A DNA stretch of 64,000 bases from Krasilnikovozyma curviuscula (taxonomy: Eukaryota; Basidiomycota; Tremellomycetes; Cystofilobasidiales; Mrakiaceae): assembly GCA_014825775.1 (NCBI GenBank), contig MVAQ01000013.1:62001-126000 (forward strand). Direction: 5' to 3'. The notes below the pieces were generated by a model, which saw nothing but the letters and a program-made list of their open reading frames with translations, was not told where the DNA came from and made no database searches. The translations under genes and the position numbers were made by a program. Position 1 is the stretch's first letter. Each line of letters starts with the position of its first letter. Below, one piece after another: positions 46,341-58,055 of this stretch.

Positions 46341-49300
46341 TTAATTGAACTTCCTCAAAACGTCCTCGCTTTTGCTTGAAAACGACCCAGCCAAACTATC
46401 AGGTCGACTCTCCGACTTCGACAACGAGGTACCAATCTTCGTCACAAAGTTGGACAGCGGTGAAAATCTCAGTGGTGAAGAAGACAGCTCAGTAGACACG
46501 TGATGCCTGGGATGACCACCGGTGATAATGTTGCTTCGAGCAAAAGTCGACGATTGATCGATGCTGGCAGTAGAAGCCAAGAGATGATCTGCTGCATTTC
46601 CACCACCTCGACGAATCACAGGTTCAAATGTTTCTATACCCTCCTTCGAAACCCCAATGGTTGGAATAGCCTTGTTACTACCAGGTGACGAGCCTAAGGC
46701 GAAAGGTCCGAACAGGTTACTGCCTGGGACTGAAGAGGAAGAAGATGCGATGGATGGCGGTCTTCGAGAGGAAGAAGGCACTCCTGCGATAGAGATTGGA
46801 GGGTGGCCAGATGATGTGCCACGAGAGGTGGGTGAGGAAGGGGTAGCTTCTGGTATCGTTGCGATTGGCGCTGGAGGGTGTTGACGAGATGAAGATGGTC
46901 CAGGCTCAGAGGTATTGGATAATGTTGGGTATTTGGGAACTGATGTTGAAGTTAGAAGAGCAGACGCGGTCACTGTCTCCTCCTTCTGATCTGTGTAGAA
47001 AGGAGATGGAGACGTGGCTGCTGCTATTGCGAGAGATTGGGTCAAAGCTGATTGTTGAGGGCTTTGAAATGGTGGGGAGTCAATAGGGCGCGATGTGAAG
47101 AAGTAGTCATTTGTAGATTGTTGTTGAGTTGGAGCTGAAGGTGTAAATGGAATTAATGTTGGGTCGTCCGGCGCAGGAGTCACGTCGAGCTCGGTTTGAG
47201 ATACAGTGGGAGCTGAGATCAGTGACGCTTGGATAGGTGATTTACTGGGACTAGCAGTAAACTCCATTTCATCTCTAGAGAATCTTTCGCCGGTGTTGTG
47301 AGCAGCACCAGTCGATGAGTGGGTTCGACGGGAGGAGTGTTTCGTAACTGGAGTGTATGGCTCAGCATCCAGCAAGAAGTACTTGACACCAGGATCAAGC
47401 CTAAAGCAGAACGGATAAGTCCGCAAATACGTAGAAACAGTAGAGACGAGATGAACACTCACCCAAAAGGATTGGTCTCAGGTCGACGAGGATCAACCAC
47501 CGCTTCTTCGATCGACACGATTCGAGCAACCATCCATTCACGCTAGAGGAAACAAAGATCAGCGAGGGAGAACATGACGGAGATGTGGCACTGTACTCAC
47601 ATGCGCCAGCTGTGCCGCCATTTCATCTTTTGCTCTGAGAAAGTAGTGCGGGAAAGAGACTTGAGTGATTGAACCGTCTGTTGTCAGTGTCACACCAAAG
47701 AAAACAAAGAAGAGTGCCACTGACTGTTGAAAGCGGCCCATGGCTTGGCAGTAGCATTACGAGTAGGCAGGAAGAGAGCGAGGTCGCTACCGAACAAACG
47801 ACATTCAGCAGTAGTCGATACTGTAGGGAAGAAGTAGAACTCACCCCTTCGTGAAATTTCTGAACGCAATCTTGTCCCTTGCTTTATCTCTGTAATCTTT
47901 GCACTGCCTCTTCCAATTCTTCACCAGTCCAACAGTCTTGTTGACCGCTTCAGCGAACGCGTCTCGATCGAAATCCTTCAGGTCAGCGATGGTCGAAGCG
48001 ACATCCTTCTCCGCGATCCTACTAATTTCGAGTGGTACTGAAGCTGTTTGAGAACGGGAAGGTCTTGAAGATGGAGAGGTCTCTGTCACTCCTCTGGATG
48101 AAGAAGAATTGTTGGCTAGAATCGTTGAATGAAGGAGGACATCTGTTTCCTTGAAGTCTGACGCGATCTGGAGGACCTGATCCACCATCAACTTGTAATC
48201 ATCTTCTTTAATCTTAGATTCAATCTTTTCTCTCGCCAATTCTTCTGAAACCTTCGTCTTTTGACTTTGAGCATCTTTGAGTTGGACCTTAATCATCTTT
48301 AACTCAGCCTTAAGTGTGTCGAACTCTCTGATAGACTTTTTGGTGATTGACTCAGTGTCAGCTTTTGCTTGATCCACAGTTTCTTTGGCTTGAGAGAGCT
48401 GATGCTCAAGGATTGCCCTGTCGCCGTCGGTTTCAGCAATGTGGTTTCTGAGCCGAAGGTCCGCCTCTGTAACCTGAGCTTTGAGTGCTTTCTCATGTTG
48501 TTCCTTCGTGTCGGAGAGGAGTCTGTTGACTGAATCAAAAGCATTCCTCGAAGAACGGACTTGAGAAACAAGGTCTTGAACCTGCATATGTGCTTGACCA
48601 ATTTCTCTGAGGTGTCCGATACGCTCAGCCGTCAAGGATGCAATTTCTCTGTCGCCAGATGCTTTTGCTTTTTCCAATTGCGATTGCGTTTCAGTAAGTT
48701 GGTCTTGGACCTGTGAAAGTTTACTTTTTACCGTTGTTGCTTGTTGCTGAGCTGCTTCCGTGTCTTTTGTTGCTACTGACAGTTCTGCGCGTAGACGATC
48801 GATCTCGGAGAGGAGAGCTGACTTCTTGACCTCATCATTCTCATCCTCCGGTTCAGTTTCAAGAACGGCTGTGGAAATTAAAGCCCAGGCGCTGAGTAAC
48901 CGCAGCAGTAGCAGAATCTAGAAAATGTCTTAGCAACTTACCAAGGGATATTTTCAGTGCGTCCATTTCATCTTCAAGTTTACCAAAAGATTCTTCGACC
49001 TTCTTGAATATCTTTTCCATCTCACCAGAAACGTCTGCATCTGTAGCTTTTTCGCTGTCGCTCATTGCCTTCAAGACAGAGAGTAATGCTGTTACATCTT
49101 CCCTCTCGACCCTGACAGTCCCTGCAATTGATTGCGAAGAGATGGCTTTCAGCTCTAGTTGCGATGAGATATCTTCAAGTCCTTTGAGTCCCCATGGTGG
49201 GGGTGGTAGTGCCTTCATGAATGACTGTCGTCGTGTACGCTCGGCGTCGAGCACGGAAGCGACTTTAGAAGAAGCTGATGACGAGAACCGCGCCAGCACT

Positions 49301-50924
49301 TCACCTAGAAGATGAGGCGAAAAATTAGCACGCACCTAAGAAGCTCTTCTGAGCAGGAAGTATGAACTCTGAAACTTACCGAACTCTCTTCGTCTTATGC
49401 ATTCAACCAGCACACATCCGTAGCTGATGACCATCGACTCTAGCCTCTCTAAATGAGCGAAGGCGCCTTTACTTTCTAGTTCGGTCTTCAGTCCTGCTAG
49501 TATTGATGGAAGAGTGGCGATTGTCGATTGAAGATGAGATATTTGTCGGAGCGTGTGGATGAGATGAGCAGTGTAGGAGTTTTTGATGTCAACCAATTCC
49601 TCTAGGCTCCTCCAACCCAGATCTTCAAGGTCATGAAGCTGGTTTTGGTCGTCTAAAGATAGATTATGGTTTGACTTTAAAGAGGTTGCTCGATTTGATG
49701 CTTCGGAGAGTGAAGAGGCGAGATCATGAGCCTCGGAGAAGCTTTGAGCAGCAGTGGACCTGTCAGTAAGCGCATGTCTGGACAGGATGGTGAGAGAAAA
49801 ACGAAACTTACTTCAGCTCTTCGACTCCTTGCCTTAGATGTTCAGTTTCCTCTTCGAGATCTCTGATGGTTTGCTCGACGTTCGCGAGCCGAGTAACATG
49901 GTCCTCTACAGATGAGCAGTGGGAATCAGTACCCCTTTAGCAATAGATTGATGTCTTCTGTTGCTCACCATATCTCTTCTCACAACCATCCCTCACAATT
50001 TCCATCTTCGACCAGCTGACAAAGTCCTTCAGCTTCTTTCTCTCAACATTCTCGCCTGTCCGAGTACCCTGCTCTCTCTCGCTCAAGAACCCTTTCAGCA
50101 CCGTCACTCCCCCGCATCGCTCTTTACCGACGTCAAAATTTCTCAGCAGGCCGCCTTCATACTCATCAATCTGAGTTTTGGCTAAAGGCAGGAAAGAGTT
50201 GAAACCAGTTAAAAGCGTTTGGAGGTGGAGCGAAAGGTTCGAAGTTGCGATGTTCAAGCAATGAGACTGGGTCAATAGGTGAGAAATGAGGACTTCTGGT
50301 AATAAATTTGAAGGTATCGGGAAGAGTGAAGCTATGCAGCAAAAGAAAATTAATCAGATGAGGCCAATTACTTTGAGGAGAAGTAATGGACAAACTAACC
50401 TTCAGCTGGGATGTCCTCATTGATCCTAATCGACAGGCTGGGTATGATTTCTTCAGGCTCTCTTCTCAATAAATCCTTCGAGAACACATAAAATTCACGT
50501 CGCTCATTCTGCTTGCTTTCCTCCTAACATTTGGAAGTTCAAGACAAAGGGACAGGTCAGCACGCTATGACCCACTTGTCCGCATACAAGACACCATTAC
50601 CTCTCCCAGGACAAATGACCTCCAGTTCGTCTCCCTGACCTGTTCGCCGTCTTTTGAGAAAGCGATTATAGCGTCGACTGGAACGTCGATAATCGAGGAC
50701 CAGTGCGAGAAGACATCGTACAAGCTGGAAGACGGCATTCCATAAAGCAGCGTTGTCAGCAAAGCATCCATATGGAGAAGAAGAAAGATGATTCTACGCA
50801 TACGATTCGGATCTGATATCTGTCGATGCTTCAAAACTGAAACCGTCGTGAGCTCGGTGGATGAGCATCGAAGGAGGTGGATTCGACATCCTATGAGTCC
50901 CTTTGGCACAGAGTAAGATGGCAT
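46341..50924 (-). CDS. ATG11: Autophagy scaffold protein Atg11 (FIP200 family)
   Basis: Atg11 links cargo receptors to the Atg1 kinase in selective autophagy. The N-terminal ubiquitin-fold-like region reads LYDVFSHWSSIIDVPVDAII, then AFSKDGEQVRETNW and REFYVFSKDLLR. A long helical part follows (IDEYEGGLLRNFDVGKERC to TRLANVEQTIRDLEEETEHL). A strong coiled coil lies in the exon at 47841-48677 (EKAKASGDREIASLTAERIG to KTKVSEELAREKIESKIKED). The diagnostic Atg11 C-terminal domain is RDKIAFRNFTKGDLALFLPT, then PWAAF, ITQVSFPHYFLR and REWMVARIVSIEEAVVDP, followed by PFGLDPGVKYFLLDAEPYTP. The last 350 residues are a disordered Ser/Pro tail ending SEDVLRKFN. The start at 50924 (MPSYSVPKGLIGCRI) is tentative, since the first 60 residues could hide an intron. 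Identification of the family is secure. Confidence 0.88.
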
Positions 50925-51741
50925 CCACCTAGTAAGAGCTTAAACAGTCCAACTGAAGCAATAACCAGACCTCAGACGAAACAATAAAAAATGAAAGTTG
51001 ACAGTTAGTTTGAGCTGGACGTATTTGGCAGCTGACAGCGACCTTCGAATTATTTGAATCAGCAAAGCCAGCTCTTACTTAAGCTGGGTCAGGTAGTTCT
51101 CAATGTATGTTTTGTACCCATGTCTTTTCATTTTAAAATGGGAAACTGATCAACAATTGTTTTCGTCCTGTATCAGGCTTTTCTGTCGTCACAAGATCAC
51201 TTAAACAGGGTTTTTAAAAAGATGATCTTTGTGAGAAAAAACAGATATCTAAGAGAGTATAATTAGTACCCTGGGGGTAGCTTCCGAAGAAGTCCCTTCG
51301 CAATTGCCGTCAGGGTTGAGGTACATCCTATTATGACAGGAATCGAGGACCATTTACATAAGTAGCATTTGTAAGTCTCTTCCAGAAGTTGCTTACGGAC
51401 TACAGGAGGAAACGTGCCTTTCAATATAACTCTTATCGATCCGAATAATACTCCTGGAAGATGCGAGGCAGGAGACCACAATCAGGGCACAGTAGCAGGG
51501 AAAACAATATAAACAGTGCAAAACCAACAACCAGGCAAAACAAGCAAGCACATAGCGCAGACTCGCGGCTTCATGACGTAACTGGTAGGTTATCGTAGCA
51601 GTTTGATCGATGAGACAGTAATTTGAAGTTGATTGTTGAAACAGGCACCTTGGCGGTAAGCAATCATATTCAATCTCGCAGAGTACGACGTAAATCCCAA
51701 ACAAATCTGTCATAATCCGCTCGGAATGCTACTTAGACCCC
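50925..51741. other. Intergenic region ATG11 / EBP2
   Basis: About 815 bp: the ATG11 promoter and the EBP2 3' flank. A minus-strand frame at 51393-51713 (106 codons) contains a Cys/Leu-rich hydrophobic stretch (YVLACFAWLLVLHCLYCF) but no recognisable domain and no supporting exons. Confidence 0.35.
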
Positions 51742-53611
51742 TTACTTTCCAGCAGCTCTCTTACCCTTCCCAGGTCGTTTGGCACCTCCCCCTCCCCCTC
51801 CTCCTCCTCCTCCTCCTCTTCCGCCAGATGCACCACCTCGTCCGCCTCTACCGCCTCTTCCTCCTCGTCCTGGAACGCAAGTATAGTGCTTTAGTCAGAA
51901 CAGAACCACGCAATAGGCACACGATTGTAGTTCCAATAAAGTAGAACTTACCTCCTCCCCCGCCTCGCTGAGCTCTGCCTCTCACTATATCTCCAAAGTC
52001 GTCCGTCGACTCCTTTGTGTTCGATTTCGAGAACTTTCCTTTTCCAGAACCAAATCCAAACTTCTGGTTACGTCCAGTACGTGATATCTAAAAAAAAAGG
52101 GTTGTTCGTGAGCTGAAGACGATGTGTATGAGGGGAAACGTTGCAGTCGACCACTAACCTTGGATCCTCCACGACCTCTGGCACTCTTCTCTGGTCTACC
52201 TGAGATAGCATCTTCCAATTGGACATTGAAATCATCGTCACCACCTGTAGCTTCCGTGTCTTTCCTCTTCCTCTTAAGACCACCCAATCGGTCTTCCAAG
52301 CCTCTCTTCTCGCTTTCTCTTTCCAGTCGCTTCGAGACCTGGACTTTCTTTCCGAACTTCTTGAGATCTCGCTGACGCTTGGCTTCTTCAGACTTCTTGA
52401 TGCCAGCACTGTAGACACGAAAACCAAAAGGTCCACATGGTCAGAGCTTGAAGCCAAGAAACAACATCATAACAAAGCAACGCATACCTCTCGTCCAAAA
52501 GTTTGCCTCTGACTCGTTCCATATGAGCATCGCTCTTTACCATCTCCGCAAAGTAGTCGTTTGGCCTTTCGAACTCGATACCTTCCTTCTTACACAAGGC
52601 TTTGGCTTGGGACCCTGAAGCAAGTGCGAGCTTGTAGCTGTTGATAGTGACGTCGATCGTTCAAGATTGATTGCAATGAGATGGAATGAAAGAGAATAAA
52701 TATAAGATAAAATCAATCAGCTTTGGTGGGGTTTGGCTTGTGCAAAGAGTTGAGCAAAAGACATACAAAGCGACTTCTCGTGTGAGATCGTCATTCGCAT
52801 CCAACACACCATCGTCAATAACAAGCCCATCTTTCTGAGGCTGGTAGATCGTAAGAGTTTCTCTCCATGAGCCTGTTGATGATTTTGGGTATGAGAGGGT
52901 TGAGAGCAGGGATTCGAGTGCGGGCTGAGAGATGGGAGAGGCAAGGGCAACAGCAGGCATCAAATGGATTCATCAGTTGGGTCGCAGATGATCAGCAGAA
53001 GACAGACTAGTACTGACTCTGTTGTTAACGGTGACTCTTTGGAACTTGGGAACCTCTTCATCGATGCTTTCCGCATCCTCGTCATCTGAGTTGAGTTGAA
53101 CCAACTCTTCGTCGTCCATCTCCTCATCCTCATCTTCTTCATCCTCGTTGTCAACGTCAGCAGCAACAGCAGCTCCAGAACCAGAGGCAACAGCGCCATC
53201 CTGAGAGTCGACTTCGTCTTCGTCGTCCGACACGATGTCTTCATCGTTCTCATCATCAACTTCTTCACCTTCAGCAGCAGCTTCTTCACCTTCTTCTTCA
53301 TCATCTTCATCTTCGCTATCGCTGACGTTCATGATCTCATCTTCGTTCAGATCATCCCATTCCTCGTCTGCGCCTTCCTCTACTCCCAGCTCCTTGATAG
53401 CTTCTTCCAAACCCTTCTCACCAAGAGCTTTCAGAAGAGACTGCAGGGAAGCGGGAGTTACTGAAGATTCATCGTCGTCTTCTGAGTCTGATTCTGGAGC
53501 TGCTGGTTTCGGGGCTGATTTCTTGGATGCTGAAACTTTGGACTGGGCAGCAGGTTTAGAACCAGATATTTTGCTAGAAGTAGCCTTCTTTAACAGGGAT
53601 TTAGGGGCCAT
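51742..53611 (-). CDS. EBP2: rRNA-processing protein Ebp2
   Basis: A nucleolar 60S assembly factor needed for 27S pre-rRNA processing. The N-terminal half is Lys/Ala/Ser-rich (MAPKSLLKKATSSKISGSKP) and then very acidic (SDSEDEDDEEEGEEAAAEGE and DNEDEEDEDEEMDDEELVQL). The conserved Ebp2 core follows: SWRETLTIYQPQKDGLVIDD, DDLTREVALYKLALASGSQA, CKKEGIEFERPNDYFAEMVK, DAHMERVRGKLLDE and KKFGKKVQVSKRLEREKRER. The tail is a Gly/Arg-rich RGG region with a polyglycine run and ends KRPGKGKRAAGK, as in other Ebp2 proteins. The stop codon is at 51742-51744. The order of acidic region, core and RGG tail makes this secure. Confidence 0.93.
51798..51818 (+). repeat. CTC trinucleotide repeat coding polyglycine in EBP2
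   Basis: Seven tandem CTC triplets, read as GAG/GGA on the minus strand, encode part of the polyglycine run in the RGG tail of EBP2. The repeat keeps frame and could vary in length between strains. Confidence 0.7.
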
Positions 53612-54233
53612 TCCAACTAAAGATTTCTTTCTATAGCTGGCAAGGGTAGTTTTGATTGAGGTCGATGTTGTTGCTCCGAAGTCAACCTCAGGTCGTTCGA
53701 AACTTTTCTGGTACGGGTGGCGGGCTGTAAGTCAAGGAAATTTTTATAGAGCTGTAAGCAGAACCGTACACCTGGGAATGAAGAAATGATGAATGAAGAT
53801 AGACTGGGTAAAAATCGGAACGAAACAGGTCAGTTGGGGGCAGTGATCTTGTCGCGCAGAATATTGTCCCCACCACGACCCACTTTAGCCTTGCTGGTGA
53901 GTGTTCTATGAATAAACCGAAATAAAGAAGGGGAAGTAAATAGGCTCTTCAAACGGATGTGTTTATCTTCGAGAGGAGCTGCCAAAATGAAGATTACACC
54001 AGCGCAACCACATCAAAACGTAAACAAACAAGATTCCTTCAACTTTCGAGTCGCCGGATTCAAGTCAGTTTAAACAAGAAACAACAGATATTCCAGAACC
54101 TGTTGTTTCCTGTGGTGATCTGTCCATGTAACTGAATCGCCACTTTTCTTCTGAGACTACCTGTCAGCGCAGAGCGGAATTTCTTGACTTCCAACTTCCA
54201 ACTTTCAAATCCTCAAACAAGCATAGGACTGGC
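53612..54233. other. Divergent promoter region EBP2 / mL41
   Basis: About 620 bp between two divergent genes of the cytosolic and mitochondrial translation machinery. No canonical element could be assigned. The segment around 54030-54100 is A/C-rich. Confidence 0.4.
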
Positions 54234-54987
54234 ATGAAGCCAACAGAGATAATATGCAGTGCCAAAAGGCTACCAATGACTTCGAAACATGGGAACTGGA
54301 GATATTACAAAGGTATGGAGGATACTTTTGTCTTCGTGCAGCAAAAAAGCTCTTGAGCATAACTTGCTGATGCTAACGGCTTATTACCCCATGTCTTTCA
54401 CGGTTTCTTTACCTTTGATTGTTAATCATGTGGTTTCGTTGCCCTGATCAGGCTCTAGGACTTCCTTTGCGAATGAAGGCAAGGGACACCGGACTGGTCC
54501 TCCTGGTACCATGGTCAAGGTGGTAGACCCAGCAGCTATCAGATTGAAAAGAGTTTTCAAACTAGATCACGAAGCTGTGAGAGTGTTTGTCAGACCTGGC
54601 ACGATAGAAGACGTAAGTTCATCTATTCTGTAGTACCTCTTCTGTGAACCAGAAGATCAGGAGAATGAAATGCTGACCGCACCCGACTGTGTTCGGCATT
54701 TGAAACAGCTGAACAGCTCGCCTCTGAAACCTTACTGTGCTACCAAGCCCACCTTAACCCAACCACTTCACCATTGGCTGCAGGACCAAGTCCGTCCCGA
54801 ATCTGAACGAATCCACTTCAAACCATCATCAGCACCCTTTGCACCTCCTAATAGATATTTCAGTGCTCTTGAACGACAAGAACAGTTACCCATATGGCGC
54901 GGAAAGTGGTATTTGGATCAAGTGCGACAGAGTTCCAGGATGGAGGTTGCGACGAGCGAGACTGAGGGTAATTACGACAGGCTGTAG
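54234..54987 (+). CDS. MRPL27: Mitochondrial large-subunit ribosomal protein mL41
   Basis: The exons encode MKPTEIICSAKRLPMTSKHG, then NWRYYKGSRTSFANEGKGHR, then TMVKVVDPAAIRLKRVFKLD and VRVFVRPGTIED joined to LNSSPLKPYC. The pattern of a Ser/Thr-Lys-x-Gly-Asn loop, Tyr-Lys-Gly-Ser/Thr-Arg, a central pair of strands and then LKPYV/C matches yeast Mrpl27 and human MRPL41. The third exon adds a C-terminal extension of about 90 residues (FHHWL-type helix, SERIHFKPSSAPFAPPNRYF, WRGKWYLDQVRQ), longer than in yeast. The stop codon is at 54985-54987. The short basic start suits a mitochondrial import signal. Function is inferred from the family; the C-terminal extension is not matched to anything I know. 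Confidence 0.8.
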
Positions 54988-55552
54988 GTGACGATCTAAT
55001 TGGTGATATCCAAAAGAATTCATTTCCTATGCTGGAGACGTCTAGCAAAAAGATGGTGAAAGTTAGGAGATTTTCGTTAGCTTTTCGTCGCGAAGTTTTG
55101 GACCTATGACATCAACAACGGGACAGTCTCACGGCAGCGCAATCAAAGATGAAGGTCATGACCAGGTAAGGTTCAAATCAGATGGCTAAAGCTTTAGTTC
55201 AGAATTGTCAGTCGTCAGGAACTCATCTATCAACTGTTATGAAAAAGTTCAAGCGCCAATTGTTCACTTTCAGCTCATCAAAGAGATCAGACCTACAACA
55301 ACTATTATTGCAAGCTGGATTCCGGTCGTATGGTACCTGTCGGCATGGTTTGCTGGTGAATAAAACGCTAGCGCGTCGGTGTATGGGACCCTTCTGGAGG
55401 GCAGCGTAGAGGTTGACAGAGGCACTCAATATTGCCGACTACAATGTCTGTTCACTACAGAAGGGCTTGGAAGCGGAAGATTGTAAAAGAATACCAGAGA
55501 GAGAAGTTGAACCTGAAATCTAAAAAGACAACAAAAAAAAGAACATAAAAAA
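54988..55552. other. Intergenic region mL41 / tRNA-Trp
   Basis: About 565 bp without a credible gene. It includes A-rich sequence at 55521-55552 (minus-strand T runs), of which the first six bases act as terminator of the tRNA. Confidence 0.4.
55547..55552 (-). terminator. Pol III terminator of tRNA-Trp
   Basis: Six consecutive T residues on the minus strand directly follow the discriminator base of the tRNA, matching an RNA polymerase III stop signal. Confidence 0.85.
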
Positions 55553-55638
55553 TGACCTCAAAGTGACTTGAACACTTAACCTACAGATTTTTTCCAAGTG
55601 ATTGGAATCTGACGCGCTACCAATTGCGCCATGAAGCC
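55553..55638 (-). tRNA. tRNA-Trp (anticodon CCA) with a 13-nt intron
   Basis: All four arms fold. Acceptor stem GGCTTCA pairs with TGAGGTC (two G-U wobbles). D stem is GCGC/GCGC with loop AATTGGTA. Anticodon stem is TCAGA/TCTGT with one T-T mismatch at its base, and loop TTCCAA+A places CCA at 55603-55605. The variable loop is AGGTT. The T stem is AAGTG/CACTT with loop TTCAAGT. A 13-nt intron (55589-55601, TCACTTGGAAAAA) sits after position 37, and its TTGG can pair with the anticodon region, as is usual for tRNA introns. The mature length without the intron is exactly 73 nt, with A as discriminator base. Confidence 0.93.
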
Positions 55639-56431
55639 GCAAGTCTGCGCTAATCTGTCGCTTGTTTGCCTGTATGTTACTTTTGCACAATTTAAATTGT
55701 TTTCCCTGCTAGTGTGCCCTAATTGTGATCTCCTGCCTCGCATCTTACTGGAGTATTATTCAGATCTAGAAGAGGTATATTAAAAAGCCCGCTTCCTCCT
55801 GTAGTCTGTAAGCAACTCTTGCTCAATGTCGCTCAGGAGGAGCCTGTGTCTCTCACTTTTCTCTCGTTGTATTACTTCACTTGCGATTGCCATCAAAACT
55901 GTGAACAGAAATTCTCCAACTCGTGTCCATCCATATCACTTATCGTCCCACAGTTCGTCTTTGAACCAGAAGGAGCGTCCAACCACCCCGCACCTTCTCA
56001 GCCGGAGCAGACTAGCTCGCAGGTAGTTCCTAAGCTACGTACTGTCAAACCAGTCGCGTCCTTCCCCCGGACATCGTCCATTTTGCGCCATTGGCGTCAG
56101 TATTTTGACATTTTAAAGCCTCTGGTACATATAGGGAGCTTCCAATAGAAGCTGTTATGTGGTGCTGTTTCACCCATTTGTGGCTGAGGACCCAATCTCC
56201 AGCGTCTTCACTGCTGTTTATAAATCACTTTGGAGGTCCTGACAAATCATTTTGCAGTTCTTGGTGTATTTCATTCTAGAAGTAGGGATGTTTAGCTAAA
56301 GAGAAAAATTCGCGGAAATGTCATTCATTAGAAAGGTGAAAGTGCCTTTCATCGACCTTCCGGCGAGATTTCGAAGTCGTCTTCCAATCTTCCTCCACCC
56401 GTCACAAGATCACATCGACTTTCTGTTCAAT
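55639..56431. other. Intergenic region tRNA-Trp / THI5-like gene
   Basis: About 790 bp. A possible core promoter (GTATATTAAAA) lies at about 55775-55786. An upstream in-frame ATG at 56318 could extend the next gene, but I prefer the later start. The frames at 55819-56148 show no domain. Confidence 0.35.
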
Positions 56432-58055
56432 ATGCTCAACGTTGGCTGTAAGATGTTCCTTCTGACATCCAGATAATTTCAGAAAGGGTTGTTATAAGCT
56501 CCAGGTGCTGACTCGTTTTTCTGCTTCACCCGTCACTATCCCATTTGGAACTGGCTGGATTCAGACGTCCCTGAGTAAGCACGACTGATTGCCTCTATAA
56601 CTCTTCTCAACCCCAAGCTTGTACTGATTTGATTGTTGTCCTGGCCATCTTTTCTACCTTCCTCTGCCCTTGCGGTGCATCCTACCTCCGAACGGCAGAC
56701 ACTTCTCCTCTCCTATCCTCCAGCTCGAAGCTTCAGAGGCTGCAAATGTGACTTCCACTGGTGAGAAATTGTTCAAGACCGAGAGCTGTCCCTCTGGAAC
56801 TGGCCAGATGATTACCAAACTCGGCGACGGTTCTATTGATGTCTCCATGTGAGTCAGGCCTTCCTTTATTCCCTATTTTCTCTACCTGTAGATGTGGTTT
56901 TGATAATCTTGATGTGATTGGACTAATTTATGAAACCTGAAGCGCTCTCACGGAATCTCTCATCGCCGGAATCGCTAAGGGTAACACCACCTACAAGCTC
57001 ATCGGATCTTACGTCAAGACTCCTTTGAACTGGTGAGTCTATTTGCTCCATATATGCGTATGCGATCGGTCTGGTTGGATTTGTGGGCTGACCAGTATAT
57101 TCTCTGGCATGCTTGCTCCCTAAGGGCCGTCATCACCGGTAAAGACACAAAGTTCAACTCTATCAACGATCTCAGAGGTGAAACTGTTGGAATCAGTAGG
57201 ATTGGAAGTGGTTCTCAGGTGATGGCTTCTGTTATGGCCCATCAACAAGGGTGGGCCAATGAGAAGGGCGAAACCGAGGAGGTTAAATACAAGAGTGTGT
57301 CGCAACTTTCCTTTCCCGGCTTACATCTAGCATTCAATTAAATTTTGACCTGTGCGTTTTTGTGGTGTGCCAAATCATAGTCAACGACTCATTCATTAAT
57401 CTCCGTAACTCGGTCAACGACGGCACGACAGCGTATTTCATGTGGGAACACTTCACCACGAAGCCGTACATGCTTTCCGGAGAAGTAAGATTCATTGGTA
57501 ACCAGCTGACACCTTGGCCAAGCTGGGTCATTGCTGCTCGAACTGAAGTTTTGGAGGATCCAACGAAGAGGGAGGAGTTGAGCGCATTTTTGAGCGCATT
57601 GGGTGTCAGTGTTAGGAAATTCGATTCCAAGGAGTCTCGAGAAAAGGTATAGTTGACCTCGTGCAGTCGATCTTGGCTTGCTTTCCGAATGACAGCGAGT
57701 GTTGACCGTTCCCTCTCGCGTCTTGAAATAGGACAACATCGAATACCTCAAGGAGCACTTCTCATACCCAGAGAACGACATCAAAGCTTGGTTGGACACT
57801 GTTGGCTATTTCTCTGAACTCGCTGAGGTTGATGGAAAGATGGTCTTAGACACTCTTGCGTAAGTCACTTCCCCTTTGAATCGGCGCAGCTTGCTTCTTT
57901 GCTCTACCCCAGGACTGATCCTTGTACTATCTCTTTCTTCAATATTGATACTATTACCCAATAGTGAGCTCGAACTAGCTGGCGTTGTAAAAAAGCCAGA
58001 AGCCGGTTGGTCTCCTGATACTTTTGTTGATTCCAAGGTCGCCAAAATTCTGTGA
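56432..58055 (+). CDS. NMT1/THI5-like, periplasmic-binding-protein-II fold protein
   Basis: A cytosolic fungal protein with the bacterial type-II substrate-binding fold. Relatives include Thi5/NMT1 (pyrimidine synthesis for thiamine) and the Ca3427-like group of unknown function. This one looks like the latter, because it lacks the Thi5 cysteine-rich segment. The N terminus is MLNVGYVPEHFSSPILQLEA, assembled from exon 56432-56447, a 10-nt exon 56565-56574 and an exon starting at 56699. Later come ESCPSGTGQMITKLGDGSID, IALTESLIAGIAKGNT, and YKLIGSYVKTPLNWAVITGK. Next are LRGETVGISRIGSGSQVMAS, GTTAYFMWEHFTTKPYMLSG and FIGNQLTPWPSWVIAARTEV. The C-terminal domain includes WLDTVGYFSELAEVDGKM and ends DSKVAKIL at 58055. 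The ligand is unknown. An upstream ATG at 56318 would give a longer N terminus in place of the YVPE join. Confidence 0.85.

Noticed and set aside
51393..51713. Cys/Leu-rich minus-strand frame as a small membrane protein
   Set aside because: Odd composition, no supporting splice structure and no recognisable domain; likely chance.
51726..51944. Plus-strand Leu-rich frame
   Set aside because: It is the antisense of the Gly/Arg-rich tail of EBP2; GGA/GAG repeats read as Leu/Pro on the other strand.
53096..53636. Plus-strand Ser/Phe-rich frames
   Set aside because: They are the antisense of the acidic Asp/Glu region of EBP2.
56318..56449. Upstream ATG at 56318 as the main start of the THI5-like protein
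   Set aside because: The ATG at 56432 plus the 10-nt exon rebuilds the family N terminus exactly; the upstream start gives an unrelated leader. Kept only as an alternative.
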